NCBI GenBank assembly: GCA_965204525.1 | Contig: OZ241994.1 | Span: forward strand, 3,472,001-3,536,000 | Direction of reading: 5' to 3' | Source: Bin5 sp965204525 | Lineage (GTDB): Bacteria > Chloroflexota > Anaerolineae > Caldilineales > Caldilineaceae | Length of the DNA: 64,000 bases | In this document: one piece after another, positions 1 to 8,190 of the stretch | Position numbering within the stretch: the stretch's first letter is position 1 | How the letters are laid out: each line of letters begins with the position of its first letter | Program-made: the position numbers and the translations under genes | Notes under the pieces: model-generated | Seen by the model: the letters and a program-made list of their open reading frames with translations, nothing else | The model's database searches: none | Told to the model about the DNA's origin: nothing

Positions 1-453
1 AACTGGTCAGTGGGGATTGAGGACATTGATGACTCCCTAGGGACGAGGGCTATCAGGCAGAAGATTCGAGACGAATTCATTCGCGAGGCAACTGTGACGG
101 TCATTCTCATAGGCAGTTGTACGTGGCAGCGAAGACATGTGGATTGGGAAATTGGGGCGAGCTTGAGAGACACAAGGGCGAACCCGCGATGCGGCTTACT
201 TGGAATCCTACTTCCAAATCATCCAGATTACCGGAGAACGAAGTTTGATCCTAATCTCTTTCCGCCTAGGTTTGCCGACAACTTATCGGAGCCTGATCCT
301 TTTGGTTTGCTGCGGAGGTGGCACAATAATCCAGATCACATAGGTCGATGGATTCACAAGGCATATCGAAGGCGGAAAGGGAAGCCACCTTTTAACAGTA
401 GGCTCCCGTTCGGTAAGAACTGGCGTGGCGATTGTTCGAAGGGGTGGCAATAG
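1..453 (+). CDS. ThsB-like TIR-domain protein (partial, 5' end off window)
   Basis: The reading frame is open from base 1 (N-W-S-V-G-I-E-D), so the start lies outside the window; the GTG at 10 is internal. The visible part shows alternating hydrophobic strands and helices with VTVILIGSCTWQRRHVDWEI and CGLLGILLP, which is the pattern of the Thoeris ThsB/DUF1863 TIR-like fold (L-I-G-x2-T-x3-R-x-V-x-W-E-I). In characterised Thoeris systems ThsB makes a cyclic ADP-ribose-type signal that activates the NADase or other effector ThsA. Whether a ThsA lies upstream cannot be seen; no ThsA-like gene follows within the next 10 kb. The family call is fairly firm, membership of a working Thoeris system is not. 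Confidence 0.7.
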   Translation, partial: NWSVGIEDIDDSLGTRAIRQKIRDEFIREATVTVILIGSCTWQRRHVDWEIGASLRDTRANPRCGLLGILLPNHPDYRRTKFDPNLFPPRFADNLSEPDPFGLLRRWHNNPDHIGRWIHKAYRRRKGKPPFNSRLPFGKNWRGDCSKGWQ

Positions 454-951
454 TGGAGAGGAGCCCACAGGTGCCTATCGAAGTCGAAGGCAAGTTGGGG
501 TGACCTACTTCCAATCGTACTCATTGCATATCTTTCAATCGTATTTGTTAGTTTCAGAAAGCACCGTCCGGTATCCCAAACGGGCCTGTTGCCTACGGTC
601 TCGGCGACACTCCGGCTCGGTCGGAGACGTCGCCGACTATCGAACGGCGTTCACTGCGAGTTGTACGCCCTGCGCGCTGCTGGTTGGGGGGCTCTCTCTG
701 AGCCTATCGAGATTCACTTTCCAGGATCATGATGACGGGCATGGGTGGGATAGAACATTGCTGCCTCTGGCAGAGGCAGATTGACTCCTCCCACGCAGGC
801 GAATCCCTTTCCATCAAGCCCTGCGCCGGACGCGATAACGGAATCGTCCGTACTATCGCCGGAGCCGTGTCAGGACGGCAAGGGGGGCAGCAGGCGTTTC
901 CCATGCCCACACTGCCCTTAGTCTGAACGCCATGCCTCAAATCTCCTTCAC
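454..951. other. 498-bp stretch without a convincing gene
   Basis: No reading frame here has convincing composition. Directly after the TIR gene a short frame (GTG at 453) ends at 503, and a one-base shift would continue it into a hydrophobic stretch (DLLPIVLIAYLSIVFVSF), so a frameshifted small membrane protein is possible. Two inverted repeats stand out: 601-636 (arms TCGGCGAC/GTCGCCGA with an inner CTCCG/CGGAG) and 761-779 (CTGCCTCTG-G-CAGAGGCAG). Neither is followed by a T-run, so neither is a clear intrinsic terminator. Confidence 0.4.
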
Positions 952-977
952 ATATTGTACGATATATCGTACAATAT
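952..977. promoter_or_regulatory. Perfect 26-bp palindrome, probable TA operator
   Basis: Bases 952-977 equal their own reverse complement (arm ATATTGTACGATA). The palindrome ends on the first two bases of the ATG at 976. Type II toxin-antitoxin operons are usually autoregulated by the antitoxin at palindromes over the promoter or start, so this is probably the operator of the pair that follows. That role is inferred from position. Confidence 0.65.
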
Positions 978-1278
978 GACCATGTACACGATCCTGCGAA
1001 GCGCGGCGTTTGATCGGTGGCTGAGCAGGTTGCGGGACCGGCAGGCGGTAAACCGTATCGTCGCCAGGTTGCTGGCAGCAGAAGATGGGCATCTCGGAGA
1101 TGTGAGACCTGTCGGTGGCGGCGTGTCCGAGATGAGGATTCAGTACGGACCTGGATACCGCGTTTATTTCATCACGCGAGGCGCTGAGCTGGTCATCCTC
1201 CTGTGTGGCGGCGACAAGGACAGCCAGCGTCGAGACATCGAGCGGGCCAGGAGAATGGCGACGGAATGGAGGAGCTAA
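976..1278 (+). CDS. RelE/HigB-type (Gp49-like) toxin of a type II TA pair
   Basis: About 100 residues with the compact RelE-like pattern: basic N-terminal helices (AFDRWLSRLRDRQAVNRIVA), then G-D-V-R-P-V-G-G-G-V-S-E-M-R-I, Y-G-P-G-Y-R-V-Y-F and a strand ending LLCGGDKDSQ. This matches the 'addiction module killer protein' (Gp49/DUF891-like) family of ribosome-dependent mRNA interferases. ATG 976 or ATG 982 are both possible starts; an upstream TTG at 955 lies inside the palindrome and is less likely. No Shine-Dalgarno is visible. The stop TAA overlaps the antitoxin ATG by one base, the toxin-first order usual for this family. Confidence 0.8.
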   Translation: MTMYTILRSAAFDRWLSRLRDRQAVNRIVARLLAAEDGHLGDVRPVGGGVSEMRIQYGPGYRVYFITRGAELVILLCGGDKDSQRRDIERARRMATEWRS

Positions 1279-1634
1279 TGTCTGAGGAATATCGAAAGTT
1301 CGACGCAGCAGATTACATCAAGAGCGAGGAGGATGCCCGTGGGCTTCTCAGTGCGGCTATGGATGAGGACCCGGGGGACGGAACTGTAATTCGCGCCGCG
1401 CTAAGGCAAGTCGCCCGGACGCAGAACATGAGCGCCCTTGCCCGCGACACCGGGCTGAACCGCGGCAACCTCTATTCTGCGCTGTCTGAAGGCGGCAATC
1501 CCACCCTCGCTACGCTGTTGAAGGTCGCCCGCGCCTTGGGACTGAGGCTGCGCCTTGAGCCCGCGGAGGACCGCGCGCCGGACGCGCAACCGGCCGGTAG
1601 TGGAATCTCCCGGCAGGGACCGGCATCGACGTAG
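1278..1634 (+). CDS. HigA/XRE-type antitoxin (addiction module antidote)
   Basis: 118 residues starting at an ATG that overlaps the toxin stop (TAATG). Residues ~30-90 carry an XRE-like helix-turn-helix: VIRAALRQVART, MSALARDTGLNRGNLYSALS and NPTLATLLKVARALGLRLRL, the usual pattern of this antidote family. It should bind the toxin and the operator upstream. The C-terminal tail after residue 95 is low complexity and rich in P, G and R. Confidence 0.82.
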   Translation: MSEEYRKFDAADYIKSEEDARGLLSAAMDEDPGDGTVIRAALRQVARTQNMSALARDTGLNRGNLYSALSEGGNPTLATLLKVARALGLRLRLEPAEDRAPDAQPAGSGISRQGPAST

Positions 1635-1754
1635 CCCAGCCCTTGGCATCGCACGTTGTTTAGGGAGGCTCTGCGATGAACGAAAAGTGACCTGCCCCCA
1701 AATCTCGCCCAAAACATGCCTTCGAGCGGACATTGCGGACATATTTATGAAAAA

Positions 1755-2330
1755 ATTCATAAAAATACCCCGTTTCTCCGCCTGATTCCCGCTTTACGAA
1801 CGGGCCGCCATCCCTTTCCTGGCGAAACCTGCCACGCGCCATCAGGCCAAAGGCGAACCCATCTTGGTCAACAGACACTTCGTGAACCAATAACCAAGGG
1901 CACCCCATGGGGTGCCCTTACCTATAAATGTTCCTTTGGACTGTCTTTTGGGCTAATCTAGCGTACGACCTGGGATGCGAATGCCCTGCGCTCTCTGCCC
2001 AACACTGAAGTGAACCCCTACTTCGGACCACAAAACGGGGAAGATACGACACATCAGGACGGATGCGGCCAGAACTGAGCGGCAAAGAGCGACCTGCCGC
2101 CGTCGGAGCAGGCAGTGCTCTTCAGCCGGCGTGCGAGAGTTGAGAGGCTGGCTGATCGTCTTACTGCCTTCAGGTACCTCCAGAGCAACCCCGAACTTGT
2201 GGACTTGCCGTGTGTCGCTCCTGTCGCTTGACCATTCTAATGCCCCTCGGCAGGCTTGGCAGTTCGCACCATCCTGCACCTTAGCTCAAGGTCCAGCTTT
2301 TGGGGGCCAAGCTCACACAGAGATCGCCGT
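1755..2330. repeat. Dispersed ~545-bp direct repeat, copy A
   Basis: This block aligns almost without gaps to 5941-6500: the offset is 4186 at the left edge, at the central palindrome (1898/6084), at AAGATACGACACAT (2041/6227) and at TGCACC (2275/6461). Identity is high over the first ~390 bases and weaker after. It holds a perfect 24-bp palindrome (1896-1919, core GGGCACCCCATGGGGTGCCC) and a TTTATGAA/TTCATAAA hairpin at its left edge (1744-1763). A minus-strand frame (end 1960) is kept between the copies for about 55 codons, but copy B has an early stop, so I treat the repeat as noncoding or decayed. Copy A ends about 40 bp from the 3' end of the SLATT-like gene. Family unknown. Confidence 0.75.
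1896..1919. other. Perfect 24-bp palindrome inside repeat copy A
   Basis: AAGGGCACCCCA/TGGGGTGCCCTT is self-complementary. The inner 20 bp recurs at 6084-6103 in copy B. It could form a strong hairpin in RNA of either strand, or be a protein binding site. There is no long T-run, so a terminator role is uncertain. Confidence 0.7.
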
Positions 2331-2492
2331 TCATCTGACCGGCGGGCTCTGTTTCCTCAGGTCGAAGTGCCCTAGGACTTCGGCTTGGGCTGGGAAGGTT
2401 GTGGTTTGGGACTAGGACTTACAGGAACTCGCGGACGCCCACTACCAGGATCATTTTTCTTCTCCCCCGGAGCGGGCTTCGAGGGCGGAGGG

Positions 2493-2919
2493 TTAGGACG
2501 TGGATTCTTCCCCGAATTGTTGCGCAAACTCATAATTGGCATCCTCCATACTTTGAATGTTCAAATCTGGATCCCGTGATTCCAGATGTTCAACTGCCAT
2601 GTGATTTGTCAAATCTTCGAGTAGTTCAATCCATTCAACTATGTCCTCCCTATCGTACTGAAAATACAAGAGACGCCATCTTTCAGCCAGTTTATGAAAT
2701 TGGACGCCCATAATGCGGGATGCGGAAATATCCCCTCTGAGATTCGACAATGCGAAGTATACTTCGACGATTGAAACAAAGAGAAAGAGAATTGGTACAG
2801 CAATATTGCTAATTGTTGGGGGAGTAAGTTGAACAAAAGAAAGTGCAATCACGGGAACTGCGAATATACCAAACGACCACCACATATACTTTCTTCGGAG
2901 TCTGAATGAAAGCTCAGAA
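2493..2919 (-). pseudogene. SLATT-like 2TM effector, C-terminal fragment cut by IS66
   Basis: Reading leftwards from the IS66 junction the frame gives ELSFRLRRKYMWWSFGIFAV, then two membrane segments (about 2885-2800 and 2800-2740), then an amphipathic helical region (QFHKLAERWRLLYFQYDRED) and an acidic tail. Two TM helices followed by a long helical domain is the layout of SLATT (SMODS/SLOG-associated 2TM effector) proteins, thought to be membrane-disrupting effectors. The 5' part continues in the same frame at 5527-5773 once IS66 and its target duplication are removed. After the stop at 2493 a +1 frame encodes a Pro/Lys-rich tail that ends at 2372, so a frameshift may also have occurred. 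Family assignment is by layout, not a database hit. Confidence 0.65.
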
Positions 2920-2928
2920 GTAACTACT

Positions 2929-3942
2929 AGGGCCTTATGCTAGATAGCGTTTGAAAAAAGTCCCCTGGTGAGATAACTTTGGAAGTCTCGACCAACCAAG
3001 GTAGCTCACCAGGAGGACTAACCGAATGATAGCCCACTTTGACGACTTCTGTCTATGGGTGTATGTACTCGTTGACGACATGTACAAGGAACTGGAAAGA
3101 TATCAGAGACGACCGGGACCGGAGCCTGAGTGTAGCGACAGTGAGTTGATCGCGCTCTGTCTCATCGGCGAGTGTCTGGGTTGGGATGTGGAAACAGAAT
3201 TACTCAGTCATATGCAGGCACATCGGGATAAGTTTCCGATCTTGCCGGAACAGAGCCGTTTCAATCGGCGACGACGAAACTTAATGTGGATTATCAATGA
3301 GATGCGGCGCATGATGTTGGCCAGAATGGAACTCTATCGGGACGAGCATTGTGTCGTGGATAGCCTGCCCATCCCTGTGGTTCAATTCCATCTGGCGCCG
3401 CAAGCGCGCGGCGATTGGTCTGATTGGGGGGCCGATTTCGGGCCCGTTCCCTCCAAAAAGGAGATGATCTTCGGTTTCAAGCTGCATCTTCTGATCACGA
3501 TGGGTGGCCTCATTATCGACTTCGAGTTAGCTCCTGCTAGCTACCGCGACTTGGCTGTCGGTCGCGAACTCCTTGCCGAACACAACAACCGCATCGTCAT
3601 CGGCGACAAGGCCTACGTCAGTGCACCGGCAGCTGAAGAACTCTGGCAATACAATCGCATCCGCCTGCTCACCAAACCGCGCAGAAACCAGAAAAAACAG
3701 CTCCCGGCATTCGTCTCTCGCATCTACGACGCCGTCCGCCAAATGATCGAAACAGTCAACAGTCAACTCAACGCACAATTCTCGATTGAAACCAACCACG
3801 CTCACACTTTCAGAGGCCTTTGTGCACGCCTTTACACGAAATTGACTGCACATACCCTCTGCATTTACATCAATCGCCTGCTGGGCGTACCTGACTATCT
3901 GCAAATCAAGCAATTGGCCTTTCCCAATTAGCATAAGGCCCT
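2929..3942 (+). mobile_element. IS982-family element nested in the IS66 left terminal repeat
   Basis: 1014 bp, bounded by 14-bp perfect inverted repeats AGGGCCTTATGCTA (2929-2942) and its complement (3929-3942). A 3-bp duplication ACT flanks it (2926-2928, 3943-3945). Removing the element and one ACT restores GTAACTACTAAGCCT, the left terminal repeat of the IS66 copy, which proves the order of insertion: IS66 first, IS982 second. One transposase gene fills it. Confidence 0.92.
3026..3931 (+). CDS. IS982-family transposase
   Basis: 301 residues, the usual length for IS982. DDE-type catalytic residues are visible in VVDSLPIPV (first D), VIGDKAYVS (second D) and the C-terminal RQMIETVNSQL (E). 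The frame is intact, so the enzyme may be active. The stop lies at the right terminal repeat. A GGAGGA ribosome binding site precedes the ATG at 3026. Confidence 0.88.
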   Translation: MIAHFDDFCLWVYVLVDDMYKELERYQRRPGPEPECSDSELIALCLIGECLGWDVETELLSHMQAHRDKFPILPEQSRFNRRRRNLMWIINEMRRMMLARMELYRDEHCVVDSLPIPVVQFHLAPQARGDWSDWGADFGPVPSKKEMIFGFKLHLLITMGGLIIDFELAPASYRDLAVGRELLAEHNNRIVIGDKAYVSAPAAEELWQYNRIRLLTKPRRNQKKQLPAFVSRIYDAVRQMIETVNSQLNAQFSIETNHAHTFRGLCARLYTKLTAHTLCIYINRLLGVPDYLQIKQLAFPN

Positions 3943-4007
3943 ACTAAGCCTATGTACCGAAAAAGATTGAATGTGCGTATGCTCGTGGATGATGTAGAGT
4001 AAGAGAG

Positions 4008-5519
4008 ATGAGCAAACTGGGACAGTTGGACCGAGAGCAGCTAGAGCAATTAGAGCAGGAGAGCCTGATCGGTGAAATCCTGATCTTGCAGCAGCAATTT
4101 GTGGCGCACCAGGAGTTGGTCCAGCAATTGCGGCAGCTGGCGGCAGTGCAGCAGCAGCAATTGACTGAGCAACAGGAGTTGATTCAGCAGTTGCAGGATC
4201 AACTGGCGAAAGACAGTCACAACAGCGGCAAGCCGCCGAGCAGCGATGGTCTGAAGAAAGGCAGGCGCAAGAGTCTGCGTCGCGCTGGCGAGCGGCCGCG
4301 CGGGGGCCAGCGCGGGCACAAAGGACGCACCTTGATGCAGGTGGCTGAGCCGGACCATCTCATCGTACATAAGCTGGCGGATTGCCCGCACTGCCAGACA
4401 GATCTGAGAGCGGAGGCAGTCACGCGGCAAGAGAAACGGCAGGTATTCGACATCCCGCCAGCCCGCATCGAAGTGACAGAGCATCAGGCGGAAGTCAAGC
4501 AGTGTCCTGGCTGTGGTGCGAGCGTAAAGGGAGAGTTTCCCGCTAACGTGAGTCAGCCGACCCAGTATGGTCTGCGTCTGAAGGCGTTCGCCTGCTACCT
4601 CTACAGCCAGCAGTTCATCCCTCTGGCGCGCATCGGGGAGTTGCTGACTGCCCTCTACGGGGATGCACCTTCGGAGTCGGTGATACTCGCCGCTATGCGC
4701 CAACTTGCCAAGCACACGCAGGGGAGTCTGGCCCAGATTCGTCAACAACTGATTGCTGCGCCTGTCGTCCATTTCGATGAGAGCGGCATGCGCGTCGCCG
4801 AGCGGTTGCACTGGTTGCACGCGGCCAGCACAGAGAAACTGACCCATTACCATGTCCATGCCAAACGCGGGCATATCGGCATGCGAGCCGGAGAGATCTT
4901 GCCCCACTACAAGGGCGTTGCTCTGCATGATCACTGGCGCTCCTACCTCAAGTTTAGCGACTGTCAGCATAGCTTCTGCAACGTCCATCACCTGCGCGAC
5001 CTCTGCTTTATCGTCGAACAGTACGGCCAGGCATGGGCTGCAAAGATGAAGCGCTTGTTGTGCGACATCAAAGACGAAATTGCATCGACCTCCGAACGAC
5101 ACACTGCCTTGCCGCGAGAGCGCCTGGCCTACTACGAGGCTGCGTACGATGCGCTCATTGCCCAGGGGTTTGCCGCCAACCCTTCCCCGCCAAAGAGAAA
5201 ACCCAGAGCGGTCGGCCGACCCAAACAGTCACCGCCCAAAAACCTGCTTGACCGCTTGCACAAACATAAGGCCGGCGTCCTGGCCTTCATGTATGACTTC
5301 CGCATCCCCTTTGACAACAACCTGGTCGAACGCGATGTGCGCATGATTAAAGTCCAACAGAAGGTCTCCGGCTGCTTTCGTACAGAAGACGGAGCACACA
5401 TCTTCTGTGCATTGCGTTCCTACATCTCTACTGCTCGTAAACATGGCCTCAACGCCATTGATGCTATCCACAACGCTTTTCTTGGCCAACCCTTCATCCC
5501 TCACACCTCTCAGGCTTAG
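4008..5519 (+). CDS. IS66-family transposase (copy 1)
   Basis: 503 residues. The N-terminal ~60 are a Gln/Leu-rich coiled coil (leucine-zipper domain of IS66 TnpC); a zinc-binding region with C-P-H-C and C-P-G-C-G follows (~130-175); the catalytic core includes VHFDESGMRV and DHWRSYLKF, and the C-terminal NNLVERDVRMIKVQQKVSG supplies the glutamate region. It is about 75-80% similar to the copy at 15245. The gene is intact, but the element's left end is broken by IS982, so this copy is probably unable to transpose by itself. Confidence 0.92.
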   Translation: MSKLGQLDREQLEQLEQESLIGEILILQQQFVAHQELVQQLRQLAAVQQQQLTEQQELIQQLQDQLAKDSHNSGKPPSSDGLKKGRRKSLRRAGERPRGGQRGHKGRTLMQVAEPDHLIVHKLADCPHCQTDLRAEAVTRQEKRQVFDIPPARIEVTEHQAEVKQCPGCGASVKGEFPANVSQPTQYGLRLKAFACYLYSQQFIPLARIGELLTALYGDAPSESVILAAMRQLAKHTQGSLAQIRQQLIAAPVVHFDESGMRVAERLHWLHAASTEKLTHYHVHAKRGHIGMRAGEILPHYKGVALHDHWRSYLKFSDCQHSFCNVHHLRDLCFIVEQYGQAWAAKMKRLLCDIKDEIASTSERHTALPRERLAYYEAAYDALIAQGFAANPSPPKRKPRAVGRPKQSPPKNLLDRLHKHKAGVLAFMYDFRIPFDNNLVERDVRMIKVQQKVSGCFRTEDGAHIFCALRSYISTARKHGLNAIDAIHNAFLGQPFIPHTSQA

Positions 5520-5526
5520 TAGTTAC

Positions 5527-5773
5527 GCTCAGAATAATAACGCCCCTTGCGAAGAGCATGGTGCATCTGATCCCATATACGATCGTGTGGCTCTCTCACA
5601 TTCATAGCCGGCATTGTACCAAAACGAGGAGGAGAAATGAAGGCTCCGTCGTCGTCCCAGGTCAAAGCCAGAAAGTCAGGGTAGATTGCGTCTATGGGAT
5701 TGAGTGAACCAGTCTTGAAAGTTAGCAATCTTGTGCTATTCTTATGATCTTGTCCGCCAGTTAGACTCCACAC
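5527..5773 (-). pseudogene. SLATT-like effector, N-terminal fragment
   Basis: Minus-strand frame from GTG 5773 (or ATG 5614) to the IS66 junction. Its last codons, RKGRYYSE, join in frame to LSFRLRRKYMWW at 2919 when IS66 and one 8-bp duplication are removed, giving an ancestral protein of roughly 230 residues. The first ~80 residues have no fold I recognise; WDQMHHALRKGRYYSE is a helix leading into the membrane region, as in SLATT proteins. As it stands the frame runs a few codons into IS66 and stops at 5516. Confidence 0.6.
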
Positions 5774-5940
5774 ACGAAAGGAAGCCGGGAGACGTCTTTT
5801 CGCCTCTACTAATCATCCGCGCGCGAGTATAACAAAACCCGAATTGACATTCCAATTGGGACCGTTCAAAAAACTTTACGCGCCCCGTACACCCCCAGCG
5901 CGCTGCCATGAATGGCACTTTCAGATATAATTCCCAAAAG

Positions 5941-6500
5941 ATTCATAAAAGTACACCGTTTCTCCGCCTGATTTCCCCTTTACGAACGGGCCGCCATCCC
6001 CCTCTTGGCGAAACCTGCCACGCGCCATCAGGCTAAAGGCGAACCCATTGTGTTCAACAGACACTTCGTGAACCAATAACCAAGGGCACCCCATGGGGTG
6101 CCCTCACCTATGAATGTTCCCGTGGACTGTCTTTAGGGCTAATCCAGCGTACCACCGGAAATGCGAATGCCCTGCACCCTCTCCCCAACACTGAAGTGAA
6201 CCCCTCCTTTGGACCACAAAACGGGGAAGATACGACACATCTGGACGGATGCGGCCAGAACTGAGCGGCAAAGAACGGGCTGCAGCCGTCGGAGCACGCA
6301 GTGCTCTTCAGCCGGTGTGCTATCGCTAAGTCAGTTTCATAGCGTTTTGCTGTCTTCAAGTGCTTCCAACCGCAGTATGAGACTTGTGCGCTGCCGTGTG
6401 CCGCCCCTTTCCCTTGCCCATTGTGCTGCCCCGCCACTAGCTTGGTGAGTCTCTCCAGTATGCACCTGAACTCGCGGCTCAGTCTTTTGGCACACTTAAA
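5941..6500. repeat. Dispersed ~545-bp direct repeat, copy B
   Basis: Same orientation as copy A, aligned at a constant offset of 4186 bp, with the 20-bp palindrome at 6084-6103. Without the insertion elements the two copies would be about 1.6 kb apart with only the SLATT-like gene between them. Copy B ends within ~10 bp of the stop of the HEPN-like gene (6502), just as copy A ends near the 3' end of the SLATT-like gene. The 165 bp left of it (5774-5940) hold no gene that I can see. Confidence 0.75.
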
Positions 6501-6501
6501 G

Positions 6502-8190
6502 TTACTCGTTTTCAACTCCCCGAATCAGGTCTCCCCAGTCGGCAGGTGGCCCCTCCTTAAGCAATTTGAGAATTCCACGACGACACAGGTCTTGGGCGGT
6601 CGAAAGTAGTTTTGAACCAGACTGTCTTGTATACTCCTTGCTTATATACTCATCTATAATGTCTTCTTTATACTTGCCTTCTGAAAAATCCTCGAAATTC
6701 CCACATTTCCCACGGTGAACATCATATAAGAGATCGGTGTCTATGTAGGGATACCACGCCTTGATTTTATTCTTGTTTTCCTCAATCCAAGCATTCCATC
6801 CATCACGCTCCTTTGCCCAATCGTCCCATTCGTTGAAATCAATTTGGCGCAAAGTTTGCCTGACTTTATCCTCGTATCTTTCTTCTAAGCTGCCAGTATG
6901 CACTGCATCACATGCCGTTTCGTAAGCATTTTTCAGATCGCCCTTAATTCTCTTATGTTGCTTAGGATCAGCACTATCGGCAAGGTGCGCAGGCCCATAA
7001 CATACGATGTTCTTCTTTATCCCTTTGCTTTCGTTTTGAACATACAAACATTCCAGAACAATCCGTAAGTCAATGAAGCGATCCACCAAATACACATAAG
7101 GGTCTTTTGACTTAACCCACCGTGAGACCGCTATATGAGTTTTGTCGGAATCGTTCAGCGTTTTGAGAGCCGCAAGAGTGCGGGCAAGCTGTTCTTCCGA
7201 GATATCCAGCAGTGGTTGTTCGCCCTTGAACTCCAGCGTTGTTACACCCGTGAACAGTTCAGTCCCCCATGTCACTGGAGACGACCAACTTCTAACGCGC
7301 GCATTGCCCATCGACCAGGTGGTTTCGTCAACACCAAGAGAGAATGCATCAAGTTCCTGATAGTCGTTCCAGTAGAGTCCTGCATCCACGTAGTCATCAG
7401 ATTCCAGCGAGAGCGCTTGGCAGACGGTGGCGATATTCACGCCCCCAATAGGTTTGACTTGGATGTCCTGCGCTGACGGTCTGGCTTCAGGACGAAACAG
7501 TGCTGGCTTCACTTCGGAATCTATGGATACCAATGTGCGACCCAAATAATCGACAACTACATTTTCCGACGTTCCGCGGCGCCTAGGCAGGCTTGCATCC
7601 AATCTGTCACTGGACAGTGGAAGCGGTTCAATGTGAACTCCGTCAAATGGGTTAAGAGGCGCTTTGACAGGCGGCCCGTTGAGTCTTGCTGAAGTTCTGT
7701 ACTTGACGGGTTTTCCTTCCAACCAATCGGACAATAGGTGTGTCACCCTTTCAGATCCTAGTACGGCGGCCCCCTTGATCACTCCTTTGGTGAAATCCGC
7801 CACTGTCGACACGCGTGAAATATACGCCAGATCGAAGTAATTGGGACAAAATATCATTTCTGGAGGAATGTAACTTATAGGATGACCGTGTTCATTTATG
7901 GGAAAAGCGTGTCCGATGAAGTCCGTCTCTTGGGGCTGACCAAGTCCGAACCGAAGGTGTCCAGAGGTTATGTACTCCTTCAGGAGAGATCGGAGGCAAT
8001 TGTTCAGTTGCGATAGCAGTTCATCAGGGATATGCGGTTCGGCTTCTCGTGCGGAGGATTTCTCTTCGTCGTGCCAACCGTTGCGTTCAAAGGCGTCGCG
8101 CAGTTGTGCCGACGTCATTTCCTTAGCAGATCGCGAATCGAACGTAGTCTGATCTAGAATTGCATCCAAGAGTTCCGTCAGTTCTCGCAT
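6502..8190 (-). CDS. HEPN-domain (ApeA-like) protein
   Basis: 562 residues. Residues ~365-445 match the ApeA-like HEPN pattern: DRFIDLRIVLECLY, a variable loop, then RIKGDLKNAYETACDAVHTG. Canonical HEPN RNases have R-x4-6-H in the last helix; here the His is present (AVHTG) but the Arg position is not (ETACDAVH), so RNase activity is doubtful. The N-terminal ~350 residues are mixed alpha/beta with no fold I recognise. The gene follows the restriction-methylation gene on the same strand with a small ORF between, which suggests one operon and a defence or regulatory role. Function is inferred from the domain and neighbours. Confidence 0.6.
   Translation of the reverse strand: MRELTELLDAILDQTTFDSRSAKEMTSAQLRDAFERNGWHDEEKSSAREAEPHIPDELLSQLNNCLRSLLKEYITSGHLRFGLGQPQETDFIGHAFPINEHGHPISYIPPEMIFCPNYFDLAYISRVSTVADFTKGVIKGAAVLGSERVTHLLSDWLEGKPVKYRTSARLNGPPVKAPLNPFDGVHIEPLPLSSDRLDASLPRRRGTSENVVVDYLGRTLVSIDSEVKPALFRPEARPSAQDIQVKPIGGVNIATVCQALSLESDDYVDAGLYWNDYQELDAFSLGVDETTWSMGNARVRSWSSPVTWGTELFTGVTTLEFKGEQPLLDISEEQLARTLAALKTLNDSDKTHIAVSRWVKSKDPYVYLVDRFIDLRIVLECLYVQNESKGIKKNIVCYGPAHLADSADPKQHKRIKGDLKNAYETACDAVHTGSLEERYEDKVRQTLRQIDFNEWDDWAKERDGWNAWIEENKNKIKAWYPYIDTDLLYDVHRGKCGNFEDFSEGKYKEDIIDEYISKEYTRQSGSKLLSTAQDLCRRGILKLLKEGPPADWGDLIRGVENE

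Larger units (their letters stand above)
2920..5526 (+). mobile_element. IS66-family element, copy 1, interrupted by IS982
   Basis: Ends are GTAACTACT...(interrupted)...AAGCCT on the left and the inverse of GTAACTACTAAGCCT on the right (ends 5526). It is flanked by a perfect 8-bp target duplication GCTCAGAA (2912-2919 and 5527-5534), the size IS66 elements make. Without the nested IS982 and its 3-bp duplication the element is 1590 bp, close to the 1592 bp of copy 2 at 15241. It carries only the large transposase gene; no tnpA or tnpB accessory genes are present. It splits the SLATT-like gene in frame. Confidence 0.93.

Noticed and set aside
1681..1702. GTGACCTGCCCCCA motif, also near 13012
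   Set aside because: It looks like the end of some insertion elements, but no matching inverted end, transposase or target duplication is found near either site.
1953..2279. 108-codon minus-strand ORF in repeat copy A
   Set aside because: The frame is partly kept in copy B, but copy B has a stop in it and the differences do not favour silent sites.
4050..5102. 350-codon minus-strand ORF, and a matching 357-codon one at 15746-16819
   Set aside because: Both are antisense shadows of IS66 transposase genes; their similarity follows from the similarity of the two elements.
5636..5683. Short plus-strand ORF after a strong GGAGGAG site
   Set aside because: Only 15 codons, and the ribosome-like sequence is the complement of Pro codons in the SLATT-like fragment.
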